From Oligoflexales bacterium (GTDB lineage: Bacteria > Bdellovibrionota_B > Oligoflexia > Oligoflexales > RGVZ01), in the NCBI GenBank assembly GCA_947494335.1, contig CANLUT010000001.1, positions 248,001 through 312,000 of the forward strand: a DNA stretch of 64,000 nt. Reading direction: 5' to 3'. The notes beneath the pieces were generated by a model. The model worked only from the letters and a program-made list of their open reading frames with translations. It was not told where the DNA came from and made no database searches. Of the stretch, positions 9,407 to 19,093 are shown one piece after another. Position 1 is the stretch's first letter. Each line of letters begins with the position of its first letter. The translations under genes and the position numbers were made by a program.

Positions 9407-10357
9407 CTAATGCCGAATCTCCACCAGCCCGGCGCGAATTCCAGCACGCTGATTGCAGGCGAAACAAAGTAGCCTCAAGTTCTCTGCGGTTGCCTGGCCT
9501 CCTCTGGCCACGGGAGTGATGTGATCATAGTTAATCTGTCGCCTCGTCCCGCAGCGAGTGCAGGCACCGCGGTCACGCTGCCACACAAAACTTTTAAGCT
9601 CCTGGGAGATATACCGAGGATTTCTGTGTGGTGGTGATGACTCCGGCGTCGGAGTAGGGGTTTCAGGGCAGACACTTTGACCGCCCCCAGCCATGGCTGC
9701 CTCTGATCGGCGTTTGCCAAACCGCTTAGCACGAAGGGCCTCGGCGCTCAGTTGTGCAAGCTTGGCGACAAGGTCTGCAAATCCTAAGGCTGCTCCCTCT
9801 GGTCCGAGTAGACTTCTGACCTCCTCAAGCTTTTGCCGAAGATCTTGATCCATCACAAATCTCACCTCAGACTTATCGTCAGCCAGTACCCGCTCGCGCT
9901 CTTTGGGTATGGCGACGTCTCCGCCCAGCTGAATGAGTTCACGCTGACCATCTCGTGCTGACTTGTTCTCAAGAAGACTGAGTACCTGCAGCTTTTGTTC
10001 TCTGGTGACCGTGGGTGCAGATCCCGCGCCAGCCAAGGTACTTTCGCGAAAGAAGCTCTGAGCCTGCGCGATATTGCTAAGACTCAATGCTCCCGATTCA
10101 ATCTTTTGCTCAATTTCAGGAATTTCTTTGATGAGGCGCATGGCCTGAATTCTTCGCCCAGCCTGCCCCTCGCTATACTGCAGATGCTTGACCGCATATT
10201 CAAACAAGCTAGCACACCCCAAGTCACTATAAAGCCTGCGCCGCTCAATCTCCCGCAGATGATGCAAAATCTTGGTGAGCGTAGTGCGCTCCATCTGAAC
10301 CAGATCCTTGGTCAAAGTAAGCAACTCATCATCGCGAAGATGTTTCAAATTCATCAT
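9407..10357 (-). CDS. HNH endonuclease family protein
   Basis: C-terminal HNH motif CTRCGTRRQINYDHITPVARGGQATAENLRLLCFACNQ; N-terminal DUF222-like helical region. Confidence 0.85.
   Translation of the reverse strand: MMNLKHLRDDELLTLTKDLVQMERTTLTKILHHLREIERRRLYSDLGCASLFEYAVKHLQYSEGQAGRRIQAMRLIKEIPEIEQKIESGALSLSNIAQAQSFFRESTLAGAGSAPTVTREQKLQVLSLLENKSARDGQRELIQLGGDVAIPKERERVLADDKSEVRFVMDQDLRQKLEEVRSLLGPEGAALGFADLVAKLAQLSAEALRAKRFGKRRSEAAMAGGGQSVCPETPTPTPESSPPHRNPRYISQELKSFVWQRDRGACTRCGTRRQINYDHITPVARGGQATAENLRLLCFACNQRAGIRAGLVEIRH
9640..9679 (-). repeat. Palindromic repeat family, copy 1 (inside the HNH CDS)
   Basis: ACTCCGGCGTCGGAGTaggggTTTCAGGGCAGACACTTT, reverse orientation of the shared unit. 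Confidence 0.75.
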
Positions 10358-10470
10358 GCAATCCTCCATTACAACTTCCTGGCAAAAGTATGGATGGATC
10401 AATGATGTCGCAAGCTACTTCTAACAATTACGATGAGTTGTCTGCGGTGGACGAATGGGCTTGGCAGAGA

Positions 10471-10517
10471 AAGTGTTTGCCCCGAAACCCTAACTCCGAC
10501 GTCGGAGTGGGGGTTTT
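10471..10517 (+). repeat. Palindromic repeat family, copy 2
   Basis: AAGTGTTTGCCCCGAAACCCTAACTCCGACGTCGGAGTGGGGGTTTTG. Confidence 0.8.
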
Positions 10518-10690
10518 GTTGTTAGTGGGTTTGGGTGGGTGAGGGGTGGGGTCCGTGGGCGCGGACTTTTTGAGGGGAGCCGGATTTGTTTAAGTTTAGG
10601 CGGAGGGATTGACGAGCTGGATAGTGTTGGAGCCGGGGTGAGCTTCAGATGGTTGTGGCCAAGGGGCCTTTTCAAGGAAAGGGGTTTTAC

Positions 10691-11384
10691 AATGAGTGGG
10701 TGGTCTGGCTTTAGGGTCGTCATGTTGGGTCTGGGTATGGTTACTCTCTATGGTTGTGGTCAGAGTGCCCAAAGTACTGGATCACCCGTGGGGGTGGGAT
10801 CGTCAGGCGGTGGTAGTATGTCTAAGGTGTTTTCGATCGTGATTGATTCGGATGCGGATCTGCCGGCGTGCGGTGATGCCAATAAGAAGCAGCTCGTTTA
10901 CGTCAACTCAACTAAAACGTTTAAGTCCTGTGAGACTAGCGGCTGGGTCGTGATCGATATGGGTGGCTACAAGATTGTGAGCAATAAGGCAATCAAGCCA
11001 TACGACACGGATCTTTGTACGATGTTTCCCACTATTGAGTCCTGCTATTTTAATGGCGGTCAGATTGTCAAATATTCCGATGGCTCTGTATTGATAACGA
11101 GTGGGTATTCCTACGATATGTTTGTTTCTGCGAGTGCCAACGGAGGCTCGCCAGAGTATGACCGACTGGCAAGTTCTATTACTGTAGTCGTAGCGCCCGA
11201 GATGCAAGTGATGTGGCAGCGACTAGATTGGAGTGTCTCTCGCGGTAGCGTTGCTTTTAGTGCGCTGTATTTAGTTTACAGTCGTCAGTCAGATTCAATC
11301 AAAATTGTCTTCGATAGTAACGATTCGGGCGAGTTGGATGCTACGGACGAGGTTGTTCACACAGCTGTAATCAGTGATTGGTGA
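10691..11384 (+). CDS. Hypothetical predicted lipoprotein
   Basis: Signal peptide ending VTLYGCG; alternative upstream start at 10539 lacks a signal peptide. Confidence 0.6.
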
Positions 11385-11425
11385 GATCGGCCTAGCCTAA
11401 TAAGCACAATGTCTATGAGTACATA

Positions 11426-11467
11426 TTGTCCGCCCTGAAACCCTCACTCCGACGTCGGAGTGGGGAG
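11426..11467 (+). repeat. Palindromic repeat family, copy 3
   Basis: TTGTCCGCCCTGAAACCCTCACTCCGACGTCGGAGTGGGGAG. Confidence 0.8.
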
Positions 11468-11618
11468 TGAAGCTATTTTGAATTTCGTCGTGTGTCCTCA
11501 AATTAGAAGCTAATTCGGGCAATTACAATCGCTTGTCTGTGGCGGTTGTTATTGTTTGGAGGGCATCTTTATTGGATGGGTTTTTTAAAATTTACAATGT
11601 ATATACAATAGGAATATA

Positions 11619-11906
11619 ATGCGGATGAGGTATGAATGGGATGCGGTCAAAAATAAGAGGAACTTTCGCAAGCATGGCATTTGGTTTGAGGAGGCTCAAA
11701 CGGTCTGGGCAGATCCGCACTCGATGGAGTATTTTGATCCAGAGAATAGTCATAACGAAGACCGCTATATTCGGATTGGACATTCGATAAAACTAAACTT
11801 GTTAGTCGTCGTGTTCTCTGAGTTTGAAGATCAAGAGAAAATTCGGATTATATCCGCAAGGATTGCCACCAGAAAGGAGTCAGGACAGTATGAAACGAGA
11901 ATATAA
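11619..11906 (+). CDS. BrnT-like toxin (module 2)
   Basis: MRYEWDAVKNKRNFRKHGIWFEEAQTVWADPHSMEYFDPENSHNEDRYIRIGHSIKLNLLVVVFSE...IRIISARIATRKE. Confidence 0.9.
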   Translation: MRMRYEWDAVKNKRNFRKHGIWFEEAQTVWADPHSMEYFDPENSHNEDRYIRIGHSIKLNLLVVVFSEFEDQEKIRIISARIATRKESGQYETRI

Positions 11907-12138
11907 TCTCAAGAAACTCAAAAAGCGTACCGTACCTGTTAAAGTGGATTCAGAGTCTATCAAAGTCCCAATTAGTATTCGTTTAGATGCGTCTGACCTC
12001 GCCATGCTAAAGACAGAAGCCGATAAAAAGGGTCTTCCCTATCAGACTTTGATTGGTAGTATTCTTCATCAATTTCTGAATGGTGAGCTGATTGATCGTA
12101 GCACCGTTCAAATCTTGAAAAAGTTCAAGGCATCCTGA
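11890..12138 (+). CDS. BrnA/CopG-like antitoxin (module 2)
   Basis: VPISIRLDASDLAMLKTEADKKGLPYQTLIGSILHQFLNGEL; start overlaps the toxin 3' end. Confidence 0.85.
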   Translation: MKREYNLKKLKKRTVPVKVDSESIKVPISIRLDASDLAMLKTEADKKGLPYQTLIGSILHQFLNGELIDRSTVQILKKFKAS

Positions 12139-12242
12139 GTGTGAATTACCTAATATCTTTCCTTGCAGTGTCAGGCCAAAATCCCTGATGTGGGCATTAC
12201 CCCGATTCAATCGCAGCCGGATAGTGCATTAAAATTAGATGA

Positions 12243-12289
12243 TTTGTCCGCCTTAAAACCCCCACTCCGACGTCGGAGTAGGGGTTTTG
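12243..12289 (+). repeat. Palindromic repeat family, copy 4
   Basis: TTTGTCCGCCTTAAAACCCCCACTCCGACGTCGGAGTAGGGGTTTT. Confidence 0.8.
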
Positions 12290-12425
12290 TGCTTTGGATT
12301 CAGATACGCTCGAAAATGTCCGGAGTCGAAAGCTAGCCTTTGTATGTAAATATATTTAGCTTGTCGCCGCCGTTCACCGGGTCTCGACCCAATTGCTAAA
12401 AGTATGAAAAAGGTATATTTTAGAT

Positions 12426-12726
12426 ATGGAATTTGAGTGGAATCCGTTGAAATCGTCCGCGAATGCGGAGTAAACATGGAGTGAGCTTTGAAGATGCGCT
12501 TGGCATGTGGACTGGGCGCGTGGTCGAAGTGGCAGAGATTGCAAAGACGATAGATGGCGAAACACGCGGTGCTACGTTGGGTCTAATTGCGGGCCACGTT
12601 TACACCGCAGTCTGGACCCTCAGAGGTGAGACGATTCGATTGATATCCGTGAGGAGAGCTCGTTATGGCGAAACCAAAGTCTACTTCGAAAAAGTCCGGC
12701 AAGAGGGTGGACGTGAAGACCTATAA
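12426..12726 (+). pseudogene. BrnT-like toxin (module 3), split by an apparent 1-nt frameshift
   Basis: ATG at 12426 gives MEFEWNPLKSSANAE* ; skipping one G near 12465 fuses MEFEWNPLKSSAN to RSKHGVSFEDALGMWTGRVVEVAE...IRLISVRRARYGE, restoring a BrnT-like protein. Confidence 0.75.
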
Positions 12727-12958
12727 ATCAGCTTCAGCTATGGACCGAGACCTCGAGGCGAGTGACTTAGGCGCGGTTTTCTCCGCGCATGGAGCCATAA
12801 AAGAGCCGCGCATTAAAAAGGTTAATTTGGATCTTCCTGAATGGTTACTGCGGGAGCTTGATAAGGAGGCGGCCCGAGCCGGGGTGTCTCGTCAGCCATT
12901 GATCAAGATCTGGCTGATTCAAAAGCTCGAAGAGGAGCGACGAAAGCGCACTGCGTAG
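12665..12958 (+). CDS. BrnA-like antitoxin (module 3)
   Basis: KKVNLDLPEWLLRELDKEAARAGVSRQPLIKIWLIQKLEE; overlaps the toxin 3' end. Confidence 0.8.
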   Translation: MAKPKSTSKKSGKRVDVKTYKSASAMDRDLEASDLGAVFSAHGAIKEPRIKKVNLDLPEWLLRELDKEAARAGVSRQPLIKIWLIQKLEEERRKRTA

Positions 12959-13017
12959 GTGATGGCGCTGCTCAGGCCGTGCGCAATTCGAATTACGTTA
13001 TGTGTCCCCAAATTAAC

Positions 13018-16000
13018 TTAGTAGGTGAATTCGAGAGGGATGGCACGGCCACGGGCGGAGCTGGCCGGGATGAGCAGGCCCACCCAAGATCCTGCCGACA
13101 TGGGTGAGAACGAGGCGGACGCCGTTGCAGAGTTAGCAGTGAAGTTTACGGCGCGTGAGATGCAGTTGGTGAGAGCGCCGGTGCTTGGGGTGTATTTGCA
13201 AACGAGAGCCGTCGCCTTTTCTACAGTCGAGATATTGGACGTGCGGGTGAAGGTCAGGATTTGCGTCCCCTTGCCGCCAGTGCCTCTTTTAATCGTAGCA
13301 AATTCAGTGGCTATGGTGGTTGCTGGGGTGCTTACGTGCCTTAGCCAGCGATAAATGGTCGGAGCCTTTTGAATATTGCCTGCGAGATCTTTACCGATCA
13401 TGCAGAGCGTGATGAATTCGTTGCCTGGCTTTGTGATTGTTGCGGTCAGTCTTGTACCTATATCAAACCAGCTGCCGTAGGTGACTCCTGACGTGCAGGT
13501 TGAATTCGCTGACTTCACAATTGCGAATTGGTAAGACTGTACGGCATCACCAGCTACTTGAAGGTTGATGGATGTTGCCGAGTTAGGCGATTGCGGTAAG
13601 CCCTGTGTAATCGAGGCGGTTGGGGGAACAGTGCGTTTAGTCCAGGTGTAGAATGTCGGTGAGGTCTGCTTATTCCCAGCCTTGTCTGTGAACAATGCGC
13701 AGAGTGTGTAGACGCCGTCAGCTGCAGGAAGGCTTGGACCAATGGATTCATAGTCAAGTCTTGGAGAAGACCAAGAAATATTTGACCCATTACAATCAGT
13801 ACCCGGAACGACCGCGTAAATATAGGTACCAGGCTCTCCGGCATTAACCTTAACGCTCAGGACCAAAGCATTGGAAACTTTTGCTGGGACTCCAGAGAAA
13901 CTGATGGGTAAGGCCACCGTATCTTGAACCCAGCTTAGGACTGTAGGCTCGACCTGTTCGTTACCTAGAGCGTCAATTCCCTTGACGCAAAGCGCTCGGG
14001 GCCCATCACCATCAGGAATCAGCTTTAGCCAAAAAGGATTATAGATTGAATAGATCGCGCTATATGTTTTGCAATCTTGAGCATTGGTTGCAGTCGCAAA
14101 GCGGTAGTTCACCACATCGGTGCCGCGAATATAAATCATCGAGTCGGTGCTCTTTGCAGTTTTCGGAGGCGAGCCGTTTATGACTGCTGTGGGTGGAGCT
14201 GTTCTGCGTTTCCACTCGAATTTTGCTGGGGTTGGTGACGGGTTTCCCGCACTATCAAATCCGTAGACACAAACAGAGTATGTTCCGTCTTTTTGGACAT
14301 TGACGACGTGCTCTGATGGCTGATTTGAACAATCGACATAGCCATCTGTGACGGGAGGACATGTAAGGCTGATTGGGCTTGTGACTTTTGCTTTGCAGCT
14401 CGCTAGGGTATCGCTGCTTTTCACAGTGAGTTTAAATGAGCTCAGGTTATTGATGGAGTCGGGTGTATCAACAAATGCAACATCAGGCCCTTCGAAATCG
14501 GCAATCCAACTGTAGGACTTTGGGGTTAACATTTCCACATTGCTGTTGGTTTTGCCAGATACGCAAATAATTTTTGTTGTTGTCCCCGTCGACATGGCTG
14601 GTGAAAGCGCGACCGTCGAGGTCTGTGCGATAGGAATCCACTCAGACCATGAAATATTGGAAAGTGGATTGACGCAGGCATTGTCGAGCGAATTACGAGT
14701 CGTCAGTTCGGTTAGGCCATACCGGTAAAATGTGGCGATGCTATCTGCTGCCGGTGCAGCTTTAAGTGTAAATGATTTAGTATTGCTGCGCCCTACGGGA
14801 AACCCGGATGCCTGAATCTGCGCCGATGCTGTGTCGTAGACCCAAACGTGGTTTATATAGACGGGGTTAGTGATAGCTGGAATTTTGGCCTTCACACAGA
14901 GTGACTGGCGACCGATCGTTGACCCTTGATCGATAATAAATGGGGTGCTGAGTGGTGTCTTGGGGTCTTGATTGTCGTAGATGACACTTGGGCAGGCGGC
15001 GGTTCCGTCTGTAAAGTGCTTGGCGGAATAAAGTGTTCCTTGCATGGCCGTAACCTTGACGGAAAGCTCTTTCGTCGAGGTAAAGTCTTCAGGCACGCCT
15101 TGGGCGGTGAGCATGGCGTCATTGACGATAAATTCAATATCATCGACCAGCCAACCTGACTCTTGCCACCAAGAGTTCGATGTTAGTTCAAAATAGACGG
15201 TGATCGTATCTCGGCCCCGGGCGCGCTGATCCCATGCGATTTGAGTCAAATCAATCGTTCTCTGTTTCCAATCCGAGTAGCCGGCGACTTCATCAATCAT
15301 GGTGTTAAATCCAAACTCTCCCAGAACATAAACCCTACCAAAATCCCCCGGACTGCCGTACCTCGCACCAAAATTGTCGATAGAGTAGCGAGTCCAGTAA
15401 CGAAGAGCCATACGCGTAAAGCCATCTGGAATTCTAAACTCCCGTAAGGTCATCCGCGATGTAGCATTGGCTGCATAGTTTGCGATAGCGTCACTGTAAA
15501 CCGTTCCCCGATCCGGATCATTTTCTGTTGTCCAGGCATTGGGCCATCCCATGGGAGACGATCCGTCATAAGTCTCCCTTGGCAGGAAATTTATACTTTT
15601 AAATTTTACCGACTCAGATAACGCGGACTGATTATCGCTCTCGTCGTAAGCTCTTACGGCGATCCAGCCAACAAATGTCAAAGGAATATCTTTGAGGACC
15701 ACTCTCACCATATTGTCAGTGGGCGATGTCGTGATTGATTCCACAGTGACTGGAGTGGCTTTAGCCCATAATTCATCACTCGTGATTTGCGAGGTAGAAA
15801 TCCGCATCTGATAGCGACTGGCTTTTCCCGTGCTACCGTTGTCAGTACTTTCGCGAAAGAAAATGTTAGCTCTGACCGTTCCGATTTTGAGCGTAGTTTT
15901 TTCGTCTGCAATGCCCCAATCACGATCGTGAAAGGTTAGACCTGCTGGCGTTGATGGTGGAATTACGTCCGGAGATATGCCGAAAGCATCTTGGAGGTTA

Positions 16001-17508
16001 ATCATACCACCAGTGCGGATGCGCTCGCCCTGAGTCGAGTCGGGCAGTGCGGTGACGCTTTGTAGCAAACGATTGCGAATTGTTTGTGGAGCTTCATTTG
16101 GAAAGTGGGATTTGATGAGAGCCAAGGCGCCTGCTACATGGGGAGCAGCCATTGAGGTGCCGCGTAGGCTTTCGTATTGATTACCTGGAACAGTGGATAA
16201 GATGCCTTCGCCGGGTGCCGCGACATCAACTGTTGTCTTACCCCAACATGAGAAGCTTGCTAGTGCTCCTGTTGAATTGATGGCGGCCACAGAGATGACA
16301 TTCGGAACATCATAGTTTGCAGGATACTGCGGAGTTGCGTCATTGTTGCTGGCAGAGTTACCAGCGGCAGCCACGAAATGGATTCCCGCAGAGTCTGCGC
16401 GCTGAATAGCCTGCAACATAAGATCACTATAGGGTCCGCCGCCCCAACTGTTATTGGTCGCGAAAAACTTCATTTTAGTCGCATATTCGACAGCCTCAAT
16501 CGCGTCGCTGACGTGGCCACTTCCTGAAGAGTCGAGGAACTTCAGTGGTACAAGTGACACCTGCCAGTTAACACCGACAACTCCCAAGTTATTGTTACCT
16601 GCGGCTCCAATGGTCCCGGCGACGTGTGTGCCGTGACGGTTATTGTCGGTTGCGTCGTTTGTTTCGTTGATAAAGTTCCATCCTCGCCAGTCGTCGATAT
16701 AACCATTGCCATCGTCGTCGATGCCGTTGGAGCGTTTTTCTTTGCCCTGGTTGTCAGTTCCGTCTTCCCCGGGGTTGACCCAGCAGTTTTCAGCCAGATC
16801 TGGATGTGTACAGTCGATGCCTGTATCGATGACACCTACAACCACATTGCGACTACCGGTGTTTGTGCCCCACACAGGCAGAACATTGATGTCGACTTTG
16901 GAATTGTTGTTTTTTAGTCCCCATAGTTCGGAGAATCTTGGGTCATTTGGGGCACTGAAAGCCTTGACCACATAATCTGGTTCTACCTGCGCCGTACGGT
17001 GGTCAGCGCTGAGGAACTCTAAGATCGCTGCCATATAGCGATCGTCAGTTGCTTCAGGGAACATGACACTAACTGCGTTGACTCCGGTAAGCTGTCTGCG
17101 AATTTTTCCGCCAGCAGCGCGTAGTGCTGCACCCTGATCTGTAGCACCTTGTTTTCCAGCCGTCTTAGCGATCATATCGAGTGGAGCGCGCATTTTCACG
17201 TTCAGCGCTTTCGGACGACGATCGCGACTCAATACGGCGCTAGGAGTGCTCAAACTAAATTGCTTGTCTGGGATGGATTTATATTGCGCCACTAACGCTA
17301 GGAATTGTTTGCGCAGCTGCTCGTCATTGGCATCGTTACTGAGCGGTCCTGGTTTCTCGATTGCGGCGGTGCCTTGTGATGCATTCGGACCATTGGTTTT
17401 CTTTAAGTTGGCTTTACACGCAGAGAGCGCAATCAACGTTGTGATTGCAAAGCACAACCATGCTGTCCGCTGCCCAGTAACTAGCTGCAATACTCTGTTT
17501 GCTCCCAT
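13018..17508 (-). CDS. S8 (subtilisin-like) serine protease lipoprotein with C-terminal Ig-like repeats
   Basis: Asp VVGVIDTGIDCTHPDL, His NRHGTHVAGTIGA, Ser GTSMAAPHVAGALALI; lipobox LIALSAC; three or more ~95-aa repeats. Confidence 0.92.
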   Translation of the reverse strand: MGANRVLQLVTGQRTAWLCFAITTLIALSACKANLKKTNGPNASQGTAAIEKPGPLSNDANDEQLRKQFLALVAQYKSIPDKQFSLSTPSAVLSRDRRPKALNVKMRAPLDMIAKTAGKQGATDQGAALRAAGGKIRRQLTGVNAVSVMFPEATDDRYMAAILEFLSADHRTAQVEPDYVVKAFSAPNDPRFSELWGLKNNNSKVDINVLPVWGTNTGSRNVVVGVIDTGIDCTHPDLAENCWVNPGEDGTDNQGKEKRSNGIDDDGNGYIDDWRGWNFINETNDATDNNRHGTHVAGTIGAAGNNNLGVVGVNWQVSLVPLKFLDSSGSGHVSDAIEAVEYATKMKFFATNNSWGGGPYSDLMLQAIQRADSAGIHFVAAAGNSASNNDATPQYPANYDVPNVISVAAINSTGALASFSCWGKTTVDVAAPGEGILSTVPGNQYESLRGTSMAAPHVAGALALIKSHFPNEAPQTIRNRLLQSVTALPDSTQGERIRTGGMINLQDAFGISPDVIPPSTPAGLTFHDRDWGIADEKTTLKIGTVRANIFFRESTDNGSTGKASRYQMRISTSQITSDELWAKATPVTVESITTSPTDNMVRVVLKDIPLTFVGWIAVRAYDESDNQSALSESVKFKSINFLPRETYDGSSPMGWPNAWTTENDPDRGTVYSDAIANYAANATSRMTLREFRIPDGFTRMALRYWTRYSIDNFGARYGSPGDFGRVYVLGEFGFNTMIDEVAGYSDWKQRTIDLTQIAWDQRARGRDTITVYFELTSNSWWQESGWLVDDIEFIVNDAMLTAQGVPEDFTSTKELSVKVTAMQGTLYSAKHFTDGTAACPSVIYDNQDPKTPLSTPFIIDQGSTIGRQSLCVKAKIPAITNPVYINHVWVYDTASAQIQASGFPVGRSNTKSFTLKAAPAADSIATFYRYGLTELTTRNSLDNACVNPLSNISWSEWIPIAQTSTVALSPAMSTGTTTKIICVSGKTNSNVEMLTPKSYSWIADFEGPDVAFVDTPDSINNLSSFKLTVKSSDTLASCKAKVTSPISLTCPPVTDGYVDCSNQPSEHVVNVQKDGTYSVCVYGFDSAGNPSPTPAKFEWKRRTAPPTAVINGSPPKTAKSTDSMIYIRGTDVVNYRFATATNAQDCKTYSAIYSIYNPFWLKLIPDGDGPRALCVKGIDALGNEQVEPTVLSWVQDTVALPISFSGVPAKVSNALVLSVKVNAGEPGTYIYAVVPGTDCNGSNISWSSPRLDYESIGPSLPAADGVYTLCALFTDKAGNKQTSPTFYTWTKRTVPPTASITQGLPQSPNSATSINLQVAGDAVQSYQFAIVKSANSTCTSGVTYGSWFDIGTRLTATITKPGNEFITLCMIGKDLAGNIQKAPTIYRWLRHVSTPATTIATEFATIKRGTGGKGTQILTFTRTSNISTVEKATALVCKYTPSTGALTNCISRAVNFTANSATASASFSPMSAGSWVGLLIPASSARGRAIPLEFTY

Positions 17509-17799
17509 CCAAACCCTCCGATGGTGGGTATCGGCAAACTTAGGCAAGATGTTGAAATAATTCAGAAACAGATCAAAAAAACTTAATGATTTCGGATGCT
17601 CAGGTTCATGGTGGTTGGGTCTCTGAAACCTCTGTTCCTGCAGGCCCCCCTGACTAGGTTCGTTTAATCGCGCCAATTCGGCGGTTTATATTGCGGAGAT
17701 GTACTCATAGACTTTGAATTATCTTCGCATCTCCTAACTGCCATGCTAAGCAGAGCGCCGAGATCGGTAAAGGACGGTCTCATCACGGGAGAGGTAATT

Positions 17800-18468
17800 A
17801 TGGAACGAGGCTTTCTCAAAGGTGTATTCATGCTGCGGATGGTAGTCGGGGTGTTTTTCCTGACAACAGTAGTATCTCGCGCAGCAACTGCTGGGACAGG
17901 TAACCCGAATATTGGATACTATCTTTCCATTTACTCGTATGATGATGGTGTTTTAAACGTCCCGCGAAACGCCCACACATTTGCGGGCTTTATTGCGTAT
18001 GATCACACGAACCAAACCGTGATCGAGCGCTTTTCGATTAGCTGGCTTCCAGCTGTAGGCACTGTATTCTTGTTTGGACCCATCGAACGCGGTCGTAACT
18101 ACACGGTTCCCGAAACATTTCAAATGGCCTGGAGACGTAAGCTCGATATTTTGCGGTTTGGCCCCCATGAGGTTGATCTGGATTTTTTTCAGCTGGCGAG
18201 AGGTCAATGGACTCGCCTCGAACAGGCGACTGTCGATGGCAGTATCCTGTATAAAGCAGTCGACGGAGACTTGCGGTATCGAAGGGAGTATCCAGTGATT
18301 AACTGTATGCACGCTGTTTCAGGAATTATTGGTGACTTGGAGATGGGGCGTCTTAGGGGGCGATCTGGTAGTTCAAGAATCGATGGATACTTTTCCAACT
18401 TTTATCTTGAGGCAGAAATTCCTGACGTAGTATTTAAATCATTCCTGGCGTATGAGCGGGGACTCTAA
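17800..18468 (+). CDS. Hypothetical secreted protein
   Basis: Signal peptide MLRMVVGVFFLTTVVSRAATA; GAGAGG RBS upstream of ATG. Confidence 0.65.
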   Translation: MERGFLKGVFMLRMVVGVFFLTTVVSRAATAGTGNPNIGYYLSIYSYDDGVLNVPRNAHTFAGFIAYDHTNQTVIERFSISWLPAVGTVFLFGPIERGRNYTVPETFQMAWRRKLDILRFGPHEVDLDFFQLARGQWTRLEQATVDGSILYKAVDGDLRYRREYPVINCMHAVSGIIGDLEMGRLRGRSGSSRIDGYFSNFYLEAEIPDVVFKSFLAYERGL

Positions 18469-18486
18469 TCGTTTTAAAAAGAAAAA

Positions 18487-18515
18487 AGCCACAGCCGCCT
18501 CCTGGTAGCTGTGGC
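18487..18515. terminator. Hairpin between converging genes
   Basis: GCCACAGCcgcctcctggtaGCTGTGGC. Confidence 0.5.
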
Positions 18516-18532
18516 CCATTCCACGAACTTAA

Positions 18533-19093
18533 TCAGTGACCATCTTCAGTTCTTGCATCCTTCAAGATCTGTGCACAACTTTCAGCGCTATACTTCTTTT
18601 TAAGATCTTTCTGAAGAGCAATAATCGTATCTAAACAGGTTTGTGCGTCCTGGTTAGCTAGATTAAAGTCGATCTTCTTGCGAACAACCAACTTGCCTTG
18701 TGCATCGACCATGTCGGTGCCGGCGCGGTGACGCTCCTGGATGACCTTGTCACGGCAAGGGGGAGCATTATCAGATATGTCAGCGTAGGTTTGACGCTTT
18801 TTGTTTATCGCGCGCTGGCAAGCAGCCCACGCAGCAACGTCGCCCTCGACAGTCGAGTGTTCGATTGCGTCGACTGTGATATTGTAGTTTTGTACGGCAG
18901 GACGGTCACTATACATGAACGCATTGCCTTCACTCTTGATGACTTTGTCGTCGCCAGTGGAGCCAGCAACATAGTCGACCTTAACTTCTTCCGCCTGACG
19001 AACCTTGTCTTTGTTGGTGCAGCCTTGGATGACCATAACTGCTACCGGGATCAAACCCAGAACAAACTTTGCATTCAATTTCTTACTAGTCAT
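18533..19093 (-). CDS. Hypothetical lipoprotein
   Basis: Signal peptide with lipobox VIQGC. Confidence 0.7.
   Translation of the reverse strand: MTSKKLNAKFVLGLIPVAVMVIQGCTNKDKVRQAEEVKVDYVAGSTGDDKVIKSEGNAFMYSDRPAVQNYNITVDAIEHSTVEGDVAAWAACQRAINKKRQTYADISDNAPPCRDKVIQERHRAGTDMVDAQGKLVVRKKIDFNLANQDAQTCLDTIIALQKDLKKKYSAESCAQILKDARTEDGH

Noticed and set aside
11411-17712. 14-bp inverted match GTCTATGAGTACAT (11411-11424) / ATGTACTCATAGAC (17699-17712) enclosing TA modules 2 and 3 and the protease
   Set aside because: Several 14-bp matches are expected by chance in 64 kb and no recombinase or target duplication supports an element
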